A stretch of DNA of 64,000 nt, taken from an uncultured Tenacibaculum sp. (GTDB lineage: Bacteria > Bacteroidota > Bacteroidia > Flavobacteriales > Flavobacteriaceae). Below the pieces are notes generated by a model. It worked only from the letters and a program-made list of their open reading frames with translations. It searched no databases and was not told where the DNA came from. Numbering within the stretch: position 1 is the stretch's first letter; each line of letters starts with the position of its first letter. Below, piece after piece: positions 28,207 through 37,245 of this stretch. The position numbers and the translations under genes are program-made. The DNA lies in the NCBI RefSeq assembly GCF_947498805.1, contig NZ_CANMLT010000003.1, positions 372,001 to 436,000 on the forward strand. The letters run 5' to 3'.

Positions 28207-28285
28207 AATTATTGTTTTTAATTAAACTTTATTATGAAGTCTGAATGAACACATTAAAAGACACATCTTTTCTAAAAAAAATAAT

Positions 28286-28888
28286 TTAAGATGGGTCTTC
28301 TAATTTTTTAATAAGATCTTTTTGTGTTTCTTGAAGTGGTTTACAACTAGGTTTTATAGTGCATTCGATAAAATTTCCATTTTTATCATAGGTGATTTCA
28401 CAACATTCTACAAATAGCTCTCTAAGTTTTAATCTTGCTCTTTGAATGCGCATTTTGGTGGCCGAAACTCCTAAGTTTAACTGTTTCGCTATTTCTTTTT
28501 GAGGTACTTTATCAATATCACTAAGTTTTAATGGAATACTATATTCTTCTGGTAAAAGAAGAATCATTGGAAGTATATAATCGGTAACCACAAGTTTTGA
28601 AAATTCAGTCTCTGATGTATCTTCTAGTTTCCAATCTAAATCTAAGTCAAATTCAATTTTATTTTTCTGATAGTAATCATAAATAGTATTTCTACTTACC
28701 TGAAAAAGCCAAGCTTTTATATTTTTTATTTCGGTAGCCTTTTGGTGTGATTCCACTAGCTTAATCATAACCTCCTGCACCAAATCTTCTGAAATATTCT
28801 TGTCTTTTACTTTCTTAAATATATAGGACTTTAAATAGGAATAAAACTCCTCTATAATTTCATTTATATTACAACATTCTTTCTTCAT
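28286..28888 (-). CDS. sigZ: RNA polymerase sigma factor of the SigZ type
   Basis: A 200-residue ECF-like sigma factor; MKKECCNINE is preferred to the Met two codons upstream. Region 2 is seen in SEDLVQEVMIKL and WLFQVSRNTIYDYYQ. Region 4 is in KEIAKQLNLGVSATKMRIQRAR. SigZ proteins have a C-terminal tail with cysteines; here it contains FVECCEITYD and later CTIKPSC. Together with the N-terminal ECC, this gives eight cysteines, two pairs of them adjacent. These could sense metals or oxidants directly, since no anti-sigma gene is nearby. It probably drives the downstream permease, MerT and HMA genes. Confidence 0.87.
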   Translation of the reverse strand: MKKECCNINEIIEEFYSYLKSYIFKKVKDKNISEDLVQEVMIKLVESHQKATEIKNIKAWLFQVSRNTIYDYYQKNKIEFDLDLDWKLEDTSETEFSKLVVTDYILPMILLLPEEYSIPLKLSDIDKVPQKEIAKQLNLGVSATKMRIQRARLKLRELFVECCEITYDKNGNFIECTIKPSCKPLQETQKDLIKKLEDPS

Positions 28889-28917
28889 TATCATTCAAGA
28901 TTCTACATTGTGAAACC

Positions 28918-29529
28918 TCAATAAACTCTATTTATAACGTCTTTCAAATTTACAACATCAAAACTTTCTTTAATTTCCCCATTCCTTTTAACTCTTATAA
29001 AACTCCATCCTAGTTTCTTAGGAATACAAATATCAGATTTTAAAGAATCTCCTATTATCAATATTTCATTTGGGTTACTACCTGTTATTTTTTCTATTTC
29101 TTTAAAAATCCTTTTTTCAGGCTTTATCGAACCATAATCACACGAAAAAATAACTTCTTGAAAATATTTATTTAGTTCTTTTTCAAAAAAAGGTTCTTTA
29201 TACGGTGTTGCCAAGTTTGAAATTAAAAATATATTAAAATCTTCTTTTAACTTATTCAATACATCATAAACTTCCTCATATACTACTACCGAACTCAATT
29301 CTTCCTTTAAAATGTCTTTATTCTCTTCATATAACTCTTTAAATTCATCAGGTAAAACACTTATTAATTGTTCCGTGTTTTTAGTCATCACAAGTCTTAA
29401 ATAACTTGAAAGTTCTAAATCAAAACCATCTTTTGATTTTTTGAATAATTTTAAAAAGAAATGTCTCGGTTCTTTAATTTCGATTAGCGTATTGTATAAA
29501 TCAAAAACTATTGTTTTTAAATTTTTCAT
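28918..29529 (-). CDS. HAD superfamily hydrolase
   Basis: A 203-residue HAD protein with a helical cap. Motif I is FDLYNTL, with the nucleophile Asp but Tyr in place of the second Asp. This D-x-Y-x-T form is typical of haloacid dehalogenases rather than of phosphatases. Motif II is in FLISNL, the Lys is in SIKPEKRIF, and motif IV is IIGDSLKSDI. The substrate is unknown. It sits 29 bases upstream of sigZ on the same strand and could be co-transcribed with it, or could be the tail of the DUF1501 transcript. Confidence 0.83.
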   Translation of the reverse strand: MKNLKTIVFDLYNTLIEIKEPRHFFLKLFKKSKDGFDLELSSYLRLVMTKNTEQLISVLPDEFKELYEENKDILKEELSSVVVYEEVYDVLNKLKEDFNIFLISNLATPYKEPFFEKELNKYFQEVIFSCDYGSIKPEKRIFKEIEKITGSNPNEILIIGDSLKSDICIPKKLGWSFIRVKRNGEIKESFDVVNLKDVINRVY

Positions 29530-29596
29530 CTTTTAATAAACAGTTTTCTCTCTAAGCTAAATTAAATTAAAACTCTTATTAAGACAATTTAAAGCT

Positions 29597-30790
29597 TTAA
29601 ATAAACCTTAGTTTAGAAAATTGTTTGTTTAAAATTTGTGCATCATCTACTTGTAACCATTTATCTAACAGTGTTGCATAAATCTCTCTAAAATCTATCT
29701 CATAGCGTAAATCTCCGTTAGTATCTAAATTTTGTAAGTCTGACAACTCATTGTACATCCCTTGCTTTTTCAGGTTTTCCCCTATGATAAATACATTATT
29801 TGCCGTACCATGGTCTGTACCATTCGCTGCATTTTGTTGAACCCTACGACCAAATTCAGAAAATGTAATGATTAATACATCTTTTAAATTATTATGCTTT
29901 TCTAAATCATTTACAAACACTTCCATGCTATCTGCATATAATTGCAACAATCTTGCTTGTCTATTACTTTGATTCGCATGAGTATCAAAGCCACTTAAAG
30001 CTGCATAATACACCTGTGTTTCTAATCCAGAATTGATAAATTCTGCAATTGTTTTTAATTGCTTGCCAAATACATTCTTAGGATAACTAGCTTTTGATGT
30101 TGAGGTGTTGCTCTTTTCATAGATATATTTTGCTGAAGACTTGGCATCAATCATAGTGTTATACAAATACCCTAAGTTATGTTCACTAAGATGCGTGTCG
30201 TTATAGTGGTTTAAAACATCTTTAAAAAAGGGTTGTTTTAATGATTGGTATAACAACTTAGGATTCGTTATTGCTAAGCCATTTTGTTGCTCTCCTTTGA
30301 GCATTAACGAAAGACTCTCATCTACCTCTATGGCTTTAAAGGGTTTCGATTTTGTACTATCTAAAAAACGACCAATCCAACCGCTTTGCAAATACTCGTT
30401 GCTATCACTTGCCGTTTGCCAAATATCTGTTGAACGAAAATGTGAACGGTTCGGATTTGGATATCCAACATTATTAATAATGCTCACATATCCTTTATCA
30501 TATAGCTTTTGAAGTGGTGCCAAACTTTTATGCAATCCTACCTCATCATTTAATTTTAATAGATTATTCTTAGGAATTGCTAACTCTTTTCTTTTTTGGT
30601 AATAAATATCGTTTCTAAAAGGTACCACCGTGTTCAAACCATCATTTCCTCCTTTTAACTGAACTATGACTATTTTTTTATTACTAAATAACTGTGCTGC
30701 CTGTTGCTCAAATGCTTTTACAAACTGCGGAACAAAAAACAATCCACCACTAGCCAATGAAGTTCTCTTTATAAAATTTCTTCTATCCAT
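29597..30790 (-). CDS. DUF1501 family exported protein (sulfatase-like fold)
   Basis: Starting at MDRRNFIKRTSLASGG the protein has 397 residues. The RR near the N-terminus followed by a hydrophobic stretch looks like a Tat signal; the longer frame starting 75 bases upstream would bury it and overlap the previous gene. IVQLKGGNDGLNTVVP (residues about 40-55) and FSEFGRRVQQNAANGTDHG are the family hallmarks of alkaline-phosphatase-like DUF1501. It is encoded 13 bases after the DUF1800 gene, the standard pairing in Bacteroidota and Planctomycetes. Its function is unknown. Confidence 0.9.
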   Translation of the reverse strand: MDRRNFIKRTSLASGGLFFVPQFVKAFEQQAAQLFSNKKIVIVQLKGGNDGLNTVVPFRNDIYYQKRKELAIPKNNLLKLNDEVGLHKSLAPLQKLYDKGYVSIINNVGYPNPNRSHFRSTDIWQTASDSNEYLQSGWIGRFLDSTKSKPFKAIEVDESLSLMLKGEQQNGLAITNPKLLYQSLKQPFFKDVLNHYNDTHLSEHNLGYLYNTMIDAKSSAKYIYEKSNTSTSKASYPKNVFGKQLKTIAEFINSGLETQVYYAALSGFDTHANQSNRQARLLQLYADSMEVFVNDLEKHNNLKDVLIITFSEFGRRVQQNAANGTDHGTANNVFIIGENLKKQGMYNELSDLQNLDTNGDLRYEIDFREIYATLLDKWLQVDDAQILNKQFSKLRFI

Positions 30791-30803
30791 TTTCCTCTCT
30801 TTT

Positions 30804-32177
30804 TTAACATAATTGATATTCAGGTAATGACAATAGTTGTACACAGAAATCTTCTTTAGAAACAAACTTACTGTTTTCTAAAAGCTCTAGTGTACCTTTA
30901 TTTATTAAGCCTACAAGAATCATTTCGATCAACTCTCTATTTGAAGAAGTTTGAAAATTATTTTCAAATGTGCTCCAATTTGGTATTGCTTTTATAAAGG
31001 TTTTTCTCCTTAATTTTTTCTCACTAAAGTCTTTAATAGTGTCTTCTAAATCTCCTTTATCTGAATAGGTAATTTCAGCATTGTTTAAAAGAACCGATGG
31101 GAGTCGTAAACGTGTAACAATGGTATTGCTATCAATCCATGTTCTTCCTCCTTTCCACCCCGCAACATTTGGTGGACGTAATAAGATTTGTCCTAGTAAC
31201 TTTTGAATTAATAAACTATGCTTGTTATTTTCTATAGTGAATGGAACTACTGTATGCATTCCTACTAAAAACTCAACAGGCGATTTTATCTTAGTACCTA
31301 TATTCTCTTCCTTATAAAACCAATCAGAAGTTAATACATATCGCATCAATGATTCAATATTATATTTTGGATAAAACACGGCAACCATCTCGTTGATGTA
31401 ATCTGTATTTAATTGTTCATTTACAAAATAGCGATAGATTTTTTCGCAAATAAAGCGGGCGCATTGTTTTTGCTCTAGAATAATATCAATAATAGCATCT
31501 CCATCAAAATTTCCTGTATGTCCTAAAAATGTTTTTTCTCCTTCATCATGCTGGCGCCAGCGCATTTTAAATTCTCCAAAAAAATTATGGTTATATCCTG
31601 TAAACGCTCGTGCACTTTCTTTAATATCTTCTTCAGAATAATTTCCTTGCCCTAAAGTAAAAAGCTCCATCAATTCTCTTGCAAAATTTTCATTCGGACT
31701 CTTTTTCTTATTCTGTTTATTGTTTAAATACTTTATCATGGCTGCCTCCTTAGAAACAGCCTTGATAAAGCTTTTAAAATCCCCTAGTGCATGCTTACGT
31801 AAAGTATTGTTATATTGTTGAGCAAATAGTACATTCTTATCTTCACAGACGAAATGATTTGCCCAAAAAAGTGTCATTTTTTCTCTCAATAATTCTGTAG
31901 GATTGTACAATCTATCAAACCATGCCTTGTTTAGTTCGATAATCTTTTTCCTACTCATCTTCATTAGCTCTTTTCGCTTCTTCTTATTCTTTAAATCTTC
32001 TCTTGTTAACCTTGAAATAAATGAAGTATCAATAGCTAACGGACTTATTTTTTCTGATTCTTGAAAAAGAAATTCTACAACTTCAGCTCTTGTTTGGCTT
32101 TTAAATTTTTCCATTTCTAATGGTGTAATTCCAAACCCTATTCTGTTATATAAATGTTGTAAGTTCTTTGCTTTCAT
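30804..32177 (-). CDS. DUF1800 family protein
   Basis: A 457-residue, mostly helical protein of the DUF1800 family. The conserved features are visible: HLYNRIGFGITP at the start, FWANHFV, NENFARELMELFTLG and NVAGWKGGRTWID. No signal peptide is obvious. It is the upstream partner of the DUF1501 gene (13-base gap). Pairs of this kind are thought to act at the cell envelope, possibly on an exported polymer, but neither member has a settled activity. A terminator lies between it and the preceding OmpA/HhH operon. Confidence 0.9.
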   Translation of the reverse strand: MKAKNLQHLYNRIGFGITPLEMEKFKSQTRAEVVEFLFQESEKISPLAIDTSFISRLTREDLKNKKKRKELMKMSRKKIIELNKAWFDRLYNPTELLREKMTLFWANHFVCEDKNVLFAQQYNNTLRKHALGDFKSFIKAVSKEAAMIKYLNNKQNKKKSPNENFARELMELFTLGQGNYSEEDIKESARAFTGYNHNFFGEFKMRWRQHDEGEKTFLGHTGNFDGDAIIDIILEQKQCARFICEKIYRYFVNEQLNTDYINEMVAVFYPKYNIESLMRYVLTSDWFYKEENIGTKIKSPVEFLVGMHTVVPFTIENNKHSLLIQKLLGQILLRPPNVAGWKGGRTWIDSNTIVTRLRLPSVLLNNAEITYSDKGDLEDTIKDFSEKKLRRKTFIKAIPNWSTFENNFQTSSNRELIEMILVGLINKGTLELLENSKFVSKEDFCVQLLSLPEYQLC

Positions 32178-32216
32178 ATATCTTAGACAATTAAAACACT
32201 AAAAGGTTTAAAAAGT

Positions 32217-32242
32217 AAAGCCTCACAATATTGCGAGGCTTT
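32217..32242 (-). terminator. Rho-independent terminator after the OmpA/HhH operon
   Basis: The stem AAAGCCTC/GAGGCTTT (32217-32224 with 32235-32242) has a ten-base loop, with A/T-rich flanks. It ends the minus-strand operon at 32274. Confidence 0.7.
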
Positions 32243-32273
32243 CTTTATCATTATACTTTCTTAATCTTATTCA

Positions 32274-32846
32274 TTAGGCTTTTCCACCATCTAAAGCATC
32301 TTGCCAGTCTTTTAATTCTTTCCACTTTCCTTCATAAGCTAACTTAGCTTGTTTCGACCAGGTGTCTGGTTTGTGCATACGATATCGGTCTCCTCCACTT
32401 GTTAAAACTTCTTTACATTTCTCTAAAGAAGCTTCTCCTAAATCTTTCCACGTCTTAATATCAAAGTTATGGAACAACCCTTCTATTTTAGGTCCAATCC
32501 CTTCTACAATTTTCAAGTCATTTTCTTTGATCTTTTTACCAAATACGGCTTTTGCTGCTGCTGCATCAAAAGGAATTAAGGTAGCTGCTGCTCCTGCAAA
32601 AGAAGCAGCCATTGTTGCTTTAGAAGATTGTGCAGTTTTTAAATCAGCTTCTAAGTTTATTTTATTTCGGTTACAAGCCTCTAAATCGGCTTCTAATTGC
32701 GCTACTTTGTTTTTCCATACATCTAATTCATCATTATTATTTCCTCCACTTAAAAGTCTTCCTAATAAATATCCTAATAGAGCACAAATAGCTCCCACAA
32801 TTAATGGAATTAACCAACACGGTATATGTATTCCTAATAAATTCAT
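32274..32846 (-). CDS. Membrane-anchored coiled-coil protein with a helix-hairpin-helix domain
   Basis: The 190-residue protein has one membrane segment (about residues 10-32, with GYLLGRLL). A heptad-like coiled coil follows at about 42-70 (VAQLEADLEACNRNKIN), then an Ala-rich stretch. At about 108-155 there is a helix-hairpin-helix module (KIVEGIGPKIEGLFHN, then TWKDLGEASLEKCKEVL), of the type often appended to ribosomal L21-like or DUF4332 proteins. HhH modules bind DNA or partner proteins. It is 20 bases after the OmpA gene, suggesting that the two form an envelope complex. Confidence 0.75.
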   Translation of the reverse strand: MNLLGIHIPCWLIPLIVGAICALLGYLLGRLLSGGNNNDELDVWKNKVAQLEADLEACNRNKINLEADLKTAQSSKATMAASFAGAAATLIPFDAAAAKAVFGKKIKENDLKIVEGIGPKIEGLFHNFDIKTWKDLGEASLEKCKEVLTSGGDRYRMHKPDTWSKQAKLAYEGKWKELKDWQDALDGGKA

Positions 32847-32866
32847 AATTATATTTTTTTGTTTTT

Positions 32867-33814
32867 TTAGTTAATAGTTACTACAATTCTTCTGTTTTTT
32901 GCTCTTCCTTCTTCCGTTGCATTGTCCGCAATAGGTAGTGTTTGTCCTTTAGAAGAGGTTACTATATTTTCCTCCAAGATTCCAAAATTGATTAAATCTT
33001 TCTTTGCTTCATTAGCACGGTTTTGCCCCAATATCATATTCGTATCAATATTTCCCGTACTATCGGTGTGACCTACTACACTAATTTTAAAACCAAGTTT
33101 ATCCACACAACGAGAGATTTCTGCAAATTTTTGTTTTTGTTCAGGAGTAAGGTTAATGTGAAACTCTCCTGTTTTAAAGTAAAACATTAATGGGTTTTCT
33201 TTAATAGCTTCACAGGCCACTTTTAAAGCTTCATCATTTGCTGTTGACGCTTCTGTTCTTGTAAAAATATCGAAGTATAGCGGTCCAAATAAAACTCCGT
33301 TTTTATCAGACTGCATATCTTCTTTAAGTTCTCCAAAAGTGTTGATTAATCGTGCTGATATACCTTGAGAAACCATGTGGTTTTTTACAGCATTGGCTCT
33401 AGCCATTCCTAAGTTTGGAAAAGCGGAATTGTTTGTTTCATTACTTGTATAATATCCTGTAATGTTAAATCGCTTATTTCCATTAGCATCCAAATATTCT
33501 TTAATCTTTAGAATTCCGTTATTTAGATTTCCAGATATTGAATCTCGAATACTAAAACTAGATTCATTAAAATTAAAGCTCTCTTCTAATGAAAAAGCAA
33601 AATCTCCATTGGCATCATTTATACGAAATGGAAAATGTGTTGGTTCTTTTATATTAGGTTTTTCTAAATCATCTTTTTTGACTTCTTGAGAAGTTACATC
33701 TGAAGTACAGCTTTGCTTTTCACAACAAACATTGCAACAAAAATACCAGTGTAACAAGCTACCAATAAGGATGGTTAGTAAAATGCCTAATAAATAAGTT
33801 GATTTCTTACTCAT
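32867..33814 (-). CDS. OmpA family peptidoglycan-binding protein, membrane anchored
   Basis: A 315-residue protein with an N-terminal hydrophobic segment (about 7-27) ending in a Cys-rich CCNVCCEKQSC stretch. Two OmpA-like parts follow. The first, about residues 100-190, is degenerate. The second, about 200-315, holds the classic VVGHTDSTGN, QNRANEAKKDL and AKNRRIVVTI motifs that bind the diaminopimelate of peptidoglycan. It likely tethers the envelope to the wall. It heads a two-gene operon with the HhH coiled-coil protein. Confidence 0.87.
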   Translation of the reverse strand: MSKKSTYLLGILLTILIGSLLHWYFCCNVCCEKQSCTSDVTSQEVKKDDLEKPNIKEPTHFPFRINDANGDFAFSLEESFNFNESSFSIRDSISGNLNNGILKIKEYLDANGNKRFNITGYYTSNETNNSAFPNLGMARANAVKNHMVSQGISARLINTFGELKEDMQSDKNGVLFGPLYFDIFTRTEASTANDEALKVACEAIKENPLMFYFKTGEFHINLTPEQKQKFAEISRCVDKLGFKISVVGHTDSTGNIDTNMILGQNRANEAKKDLINFGILEENIVTSSKGQTLPIADNATEEGRAKNRRIVVTIN

Positions 33815-34002
33815 TTGTTAGTTATTTAAATAGTTGATTGTTAAAGTATTAAAATATAATCAGAAATAAAAATTAACATTTAATTTTCATTTTAAGAGCT
33901 TATTAACACCAAGTATTAAATATTTGTTAAGTGTGTTAAAGTTTTGAAACATTCTTGGATTTGGGAAGTCTATTAGGTGAACAGAATTTAAAACTCTACA
34001 TT

Positions 34003-34398
34003 ATGAAAAAAATATTTTTAACCATGCTTGCTATTGTTTTAGCAACTGGAACAATGACTGCAAATGTTTCTTCAGAAACACCTTCAGAAACAACACATAT
34101 TTCTTCTTATGAATACGCAGGACCAAGCACTCTTTGTAAGTTAATTACAGCTGGAAATTATGAAGCTGTAAAGGCTATGATAGAAAATGGAACAAACATT
34201 AATCGTAAATCGACAGGATTAACTCCTACAATGTTTGCCGCAAGATACAATAGAGTTAAAATTTTAAAACTTTTAATTTCGAAAGGAGCTCGATTAAAAG
34301 TTAAATCAGATCAAGGATTTACTGCATTAGATTACGCTAAAATGTCAAAAGCGAATGATGCATATATGATTTTAAAGGAAGCCTTAGACAAAAAGTAA
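34003..34398 (+). CDS. Exported ankyrin-repeat protein
   Basis: The 131-residue product starts at MKKIFLTMLAIV, a normal signal peptide; the longer frame would prepend 16 non-hydrophobic residues. Cleavage is expected after about residue 20. Three ankyrin repeats follow, with the consensus seen in NYEAVKAMIENGTNINRK, TPTMFAARYNRVKILKLL and TALDYAKMSK. It probably acts as a protein-binding module in the periplasm. No partner gene is evident. A long palindromic terminator follows. Confidence 0.85.
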   Translation: MKKIFLTMLAIVLATGTMTANVSSETPSETTHISSYEYAGPSTLCKLITAGNYEAVKAMIENGTNINRKSTGLTPTMFAARYNRVKILKLLISKGARLKVKSDQGFTALDYAKMSKANDAYMILKEALDKK

Positions 34399-34424
34399 AC
34401 TTCTTTTATATTTATTTGAATTAG

Positions 34425-34452
34425 AAAGGGTTTCGAAATTTCGAAACCCTTT
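34425..34452. terminator. Rho-independent terminator between converging genes
   Basis: A 13-bp stem (34425-34437 with 34440-34452) around AAGGGTTTCGAA is followed by a T-rich tract on the plus strand and an A/T-rich tract on the minus strand. Confidence 0.85.
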
Positions 34453-34477
34453 TGCTTTTTTTATGCTTATATATATC

Positions 34478-36019
34478 TTATAAGTCAAACTTAATTCCTT
34501 GAGCTAAAGGTAACTCATCAGAATAGTTTACAGTATTTGTTTGTCTTCTCATATAAACTTTCCAAGAATCTGAGCCAGACTCACGTCCACCACCAGTTTC
34601 TTTTTCACCACCAAAAGCACCTCCAATTTCAGCACCTGAAGTTCCAATGTTTACGTTTGCAATACCACAATCTGAACCTGCAAATGATAAGAATCTTTCA
34701 GCTTCTTTCATTTCGCTTGTCATAATTGAAGAAGATAATCCTTGAGCTACTCCATTTTGTAATTCAATTGCATTTTCAACATCTCCTGAATACTTCATTA
34801 AGTATAAGATTGGAGCAAATGTTTCGTGCTGTACAATTTCAAAGTGGTTTTCAGCCTCAATAATTGCTGGTTTTACGTAGCAACCGCTTTCGTATCCTTC
34901 TCCTTCTAAAACTCCTCCTTCTACTAATACTTTACCTCCTTCTGCTTTAGCTTTTTCAATAGCAGCTAAATAAGTATTTACAGCGTCTTGATCGATTAAT
35001 GGTCCAACGTGATTATTTTCATCTAATGGGTTTCCAATTCTAATCTGTCCGTAAGCACCAACAATAGCATCTCTTACTTTATCATAAACAGATTCGTGAA
35101 TAATTAAACGACGTGTTGAAGTACAACGTTGTCCAGCTGTTCCTACTGCACCAAATACAGCTCCTGGTACCACAACTTTTAAGTCTGCAGTTGGAGTAAT
35201 AATAATTGCATTGTTTCCTCCTAACTCTAATAAAGATTTTCCAAATCGCTCAGCAACTTTAGCACCAACGATACGTCCCATTCTTGTAGATCCTGTTGCA
35301 GATACTAAAGGAATACGTGTATCCTCTGTAATGTACTCACCAACTTTATAATCTCCATTTACAATACAAGAAATACCTTCTGGTAAGTTGTTATCTTTTA
35401 ATACTTCTGCAATAATATTTTGACATGCTACAGAACATAAAGGAGCTTTTTCTGATCCTTTCCATACACATACGTTACCACAGATCCATGCTAAAGCTGT
35501 ATTCCAAGACCAAACTGCTACTGGGAAGTTAAAAGCAGAAATAATACCAACAACTCCTAATGGATGCCATTGCTCTCTCATTACATGCCCTGGTCTTTCA
35601 GATGGAATTACTTGTCCGTTTAACTGACGCGATAAACCTACTGCAAAATCACAGATATCAATCATCTCCTGAACCTCACCTAAACCTTCTTGGTAAGATT
35701 TACCCATTTCATAAGAAACTAATTTACCTAATGGCTCTTTTAATTCTCTTAATTTGTTTCCGAATTGACGAACAATCTCTCCTCTCTGTGGAGCAGGCAT
35801 AGCTCTAAAAGTTTTAAAAGCAGAAGTAGCTGCTTCCATTACTTTGTCATAATCTTCTCTAGTACTAGCTACTACTTTTCCTATTAACTTACCATCTACT
35901 GGTGAGTAACTTTCAATAATTTCTCCATTTGAGAAATTTACAGAACCTGTAGAAGTTCCGTTATTTATTTCTTTTAAGCCTAATTGAGCTAAAGCTTCTT
36001 TAATACCAAAATCTGCCAT
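34478..36019 (-). CDS. Aldehyde dehydrogenase of the ALDH7 (piperideine-6-carboxylate) type
   Basis: The 513-residue enzyme oxidises an aldehyde with NAD. MADFGIKEALAQLG is chosen as the start because a -7 promoter element lies between it and the longer frame start. The active site is intact: general base E265 in LELGGNN and nucleophile C299 in GQRCTS. The overall sequence, including the C-terminal GGEKETGGGRESGSDSWK, fits the antiquitin/ALDH7A1 group. That group oxidises alpha-aminoadipate semialdehyde (piperideine-6-carboxylate) in lysine degradation. A second lysine-degradation gene is not adjacent, so the pathway is inferred from the family alone. Confidence 0.9.
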   Translation of the reverse strand: MADFGIKEALAQLGLKEINNGTSTGSVNFSNGEIIESYSPVDGKLIGKVVASTREDYDKVMEAATSAFKTFRAMPAPQRGEIVRQFGNKLRELKEPLGKLVSYEMGKSYQEGLGEVQEMIDICDFAVGLSRQLNGQVIPSERPGHVMREQWHPLGVVGIISAFNFPVAVWSWNTALAWICGNVCVWKGSEKAPLCSVACQNIIAEVLKDNNLPEGISCIVNGDYKVGEYITEDTRIPLVSATGSTRMGRIVGAKVAERFGKSLLELGGNNAIIITPTADLKVVVPGAVFGAVGTAGQRCTSTRRLIIHESVYDKVRDAIVGAYGQIRIGNPLDENNHVGPLIDQDAVNTYLAAIEKAKAEGGKVLVEGGVLEGEGYESGCYVKPAIIEAENHFEIVQHETFAPILYLMKYSGDVENAIELQNGVAQGLSSSIMTSEMKEAERFLSFAGSDCGIANVNIGTSGAEIGGAFGGEKETGGGRESGSDSWKVYMRRQTNTVNYSDELPLAQGIKFDL

Positions 36020-36055
36020 TTTATATTGTAATTTTAGTTGTTTAAATTTAAAGTC

Positions 36056-36063
36056 CAAAACTA
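36056..36063 (-). promoter_or_regulatory. -7 promoter element (TAGTTTTG) for the ALDH gene
   Basis: On the minus strand this reads TAGTTTTG, matching TAnnTTTG, 37 bases before the ATG at 36019. It excludes the longer open frame, which would start upstream of the promoter. Confidence 0.5.
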
Positions 36064-36131
36064 CGAATAAATTTATAATTAATAAATTAAACAATTGTAA
36101 AGCTTATTGTTTAAAAATAAACAAAACAATC

Positions 36132-37172
36132 ATGAGAAAAACATTTCTTTCTTTGCTAATGCTAACCCTAGTTTTTAGCTGTAACACCAATAAATACAAG
36201 ACCTCAGCACCCAAAAAAGTGAACGAATTTGCCATTGTAATTCATGGTGGAGCAGGTACAATTTTAAAGAAAAATATGACTCCCGAAAAAGAAGAGGCTT
36301 ACAAAACAAAACTAAAAGAGGCAATAAACGTTGGATATACCATTTTAAAAAACGGTGGTACTAGTTTAGATGCTGTTGAAAAAACAATTCATGTCTTAGA
36401 AAATTCACCATTATTTAATGCAGGTAAAGGCGCTGTTTTTACACATCACGAAACAAATGAATTAGATGCTTCTATTATGACAGGTAATGATTTAAATGCT
36501 GGAGCAATTGCAGGAGTAAAAAATGTAAAAAACCCTATTTCTTTAGCCAGAAAAGTAATGGAAAACTCTCCTCATGTATTACTTTCTGGAGAAGGAGCTT
36601 CTGTATTTGCCGATCAACAAGGTTTAGAGATTGTAGATCCTAGTTATTTTTATACTGAAAAACGTTTTCAATCTTTACAAAAAGTTAAAGAGAAAGAAGA
36701 AACAAAATTAGATCATGACGAAAAATCTGCTTTTTATGATGTTGATATTAAAGACAGTAAGTTTGGTACTGTTGGTTGTGTTGCTTTAGATAAAAACGGA
36801 AATATTACTGCAGGTACTTCAACTGGAGGTATGACTAACAAGCGTTGGAATAGAATCGGAGATTCTCCTATTATAGGTTCAGGTACTTATGCCAATAATA
36901 ATACTTGTGGAGTTTCTTCAACAGGTTGGGGAGAATATTTTATAAGAGCACAAGTTGCTCATGATATTTCTGCTCAAATGGAATATAAAAAAGCAACTCT
37001 TAAAGAGGCTACTAAAGATGTTATTCAAAATAAACTAACAAAATTAGGTGGTACCGGAGGTATTATTGCTATTGATAAATATGGTAATATGGTTTTTGAA
37101 TTTAATACAGCCGGTATGTATAGAGCTTCTATGGATGATAAGGGTACTACAGATATAAAAATATACAAATAG
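36132..37172 (+). CDS. Isoaspartyl peptidase/L-asparaginase (Ntn hydrolase), lipoprotein
   Basis: The 346-residue precursor has a lipoprotein signal ending LVFSC (Cys17). FAIVIHGGAGTI near residue 35 is the family N-terminal motif. Autocleavage should occur before T213 in FGTVGCVAL, which becomes the N-terminal catalytic Thr of the beta subunit. GTSTGGMTNKRWNRIGDSP supplies the substrate-binding Arg/Asp (quoted part only). It removes isoaspartyl residues from peptides or hydrolyses asparagine, here at the envelope, in line with the other exported peptidases in this window. Confidence 0.93.
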   Translation: MRKTFLSLLMLTLVFSCNTNKYKTSAPKKVNEFAIVIHGGAGTILKKNMTPEKEEAYKTKLKEAINVGYTILKNGGTSLDAVEKTIHVLENSPLFNAGKGAVFTHHETNELDASIMTGNDLNAGAIAGVKNVKNPISLARKVMENSPHVLLSGEGASVFADQQGLEIVDPSYFYTEKRFQSLQKVKEKEETKLDHDEKSAFYDVDIKDSKFGTVGCVALDKNGNITAGTSTGGMTNKRWNRIGDSPIIGSGTYANNNTCGVSSTGWGEYFIRAQVAHDISAQMEYKKATLKEATKDVIQNKLTKLGGTGGIIAIDKYGNMVFEFNTAGMYRASMDDKGTTDIKIYK

Positions 37173-37178
37173 TAAAAA

Positions 37179-37217
37179 TGCCTTTTAAAAAAGCTTTATT
37201 GCTTTATTTAAAAGGCA
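37179..37217 (+). terminator. Hairpin after the isoaspartyl peptidase gene
   Basis: A perfect 11-bp stem (37179-37189 with 37207-37217) with a 17-base AT-rich loop starts seven bases after the stop. There is no strong T run, so termination is likely but not certain. Confidence 0.5.
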
Positions 37218-37245
37218 CCGTTATATACACAGGAGGGCTAAATTT

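Noticed and set aside
34003..34398. Ankyrin protein as a toxin or effector
   Set aside because: It has a plain signal peptide and only three repeats, and no associated secretion or immunity gene is present.
36020..36094. Longer N-terminus for the aldehyde dehydrogenase
   Set aside because: A TAnnTTTG promoter element lies inside this stretch, and the family starts at the downstream Met.
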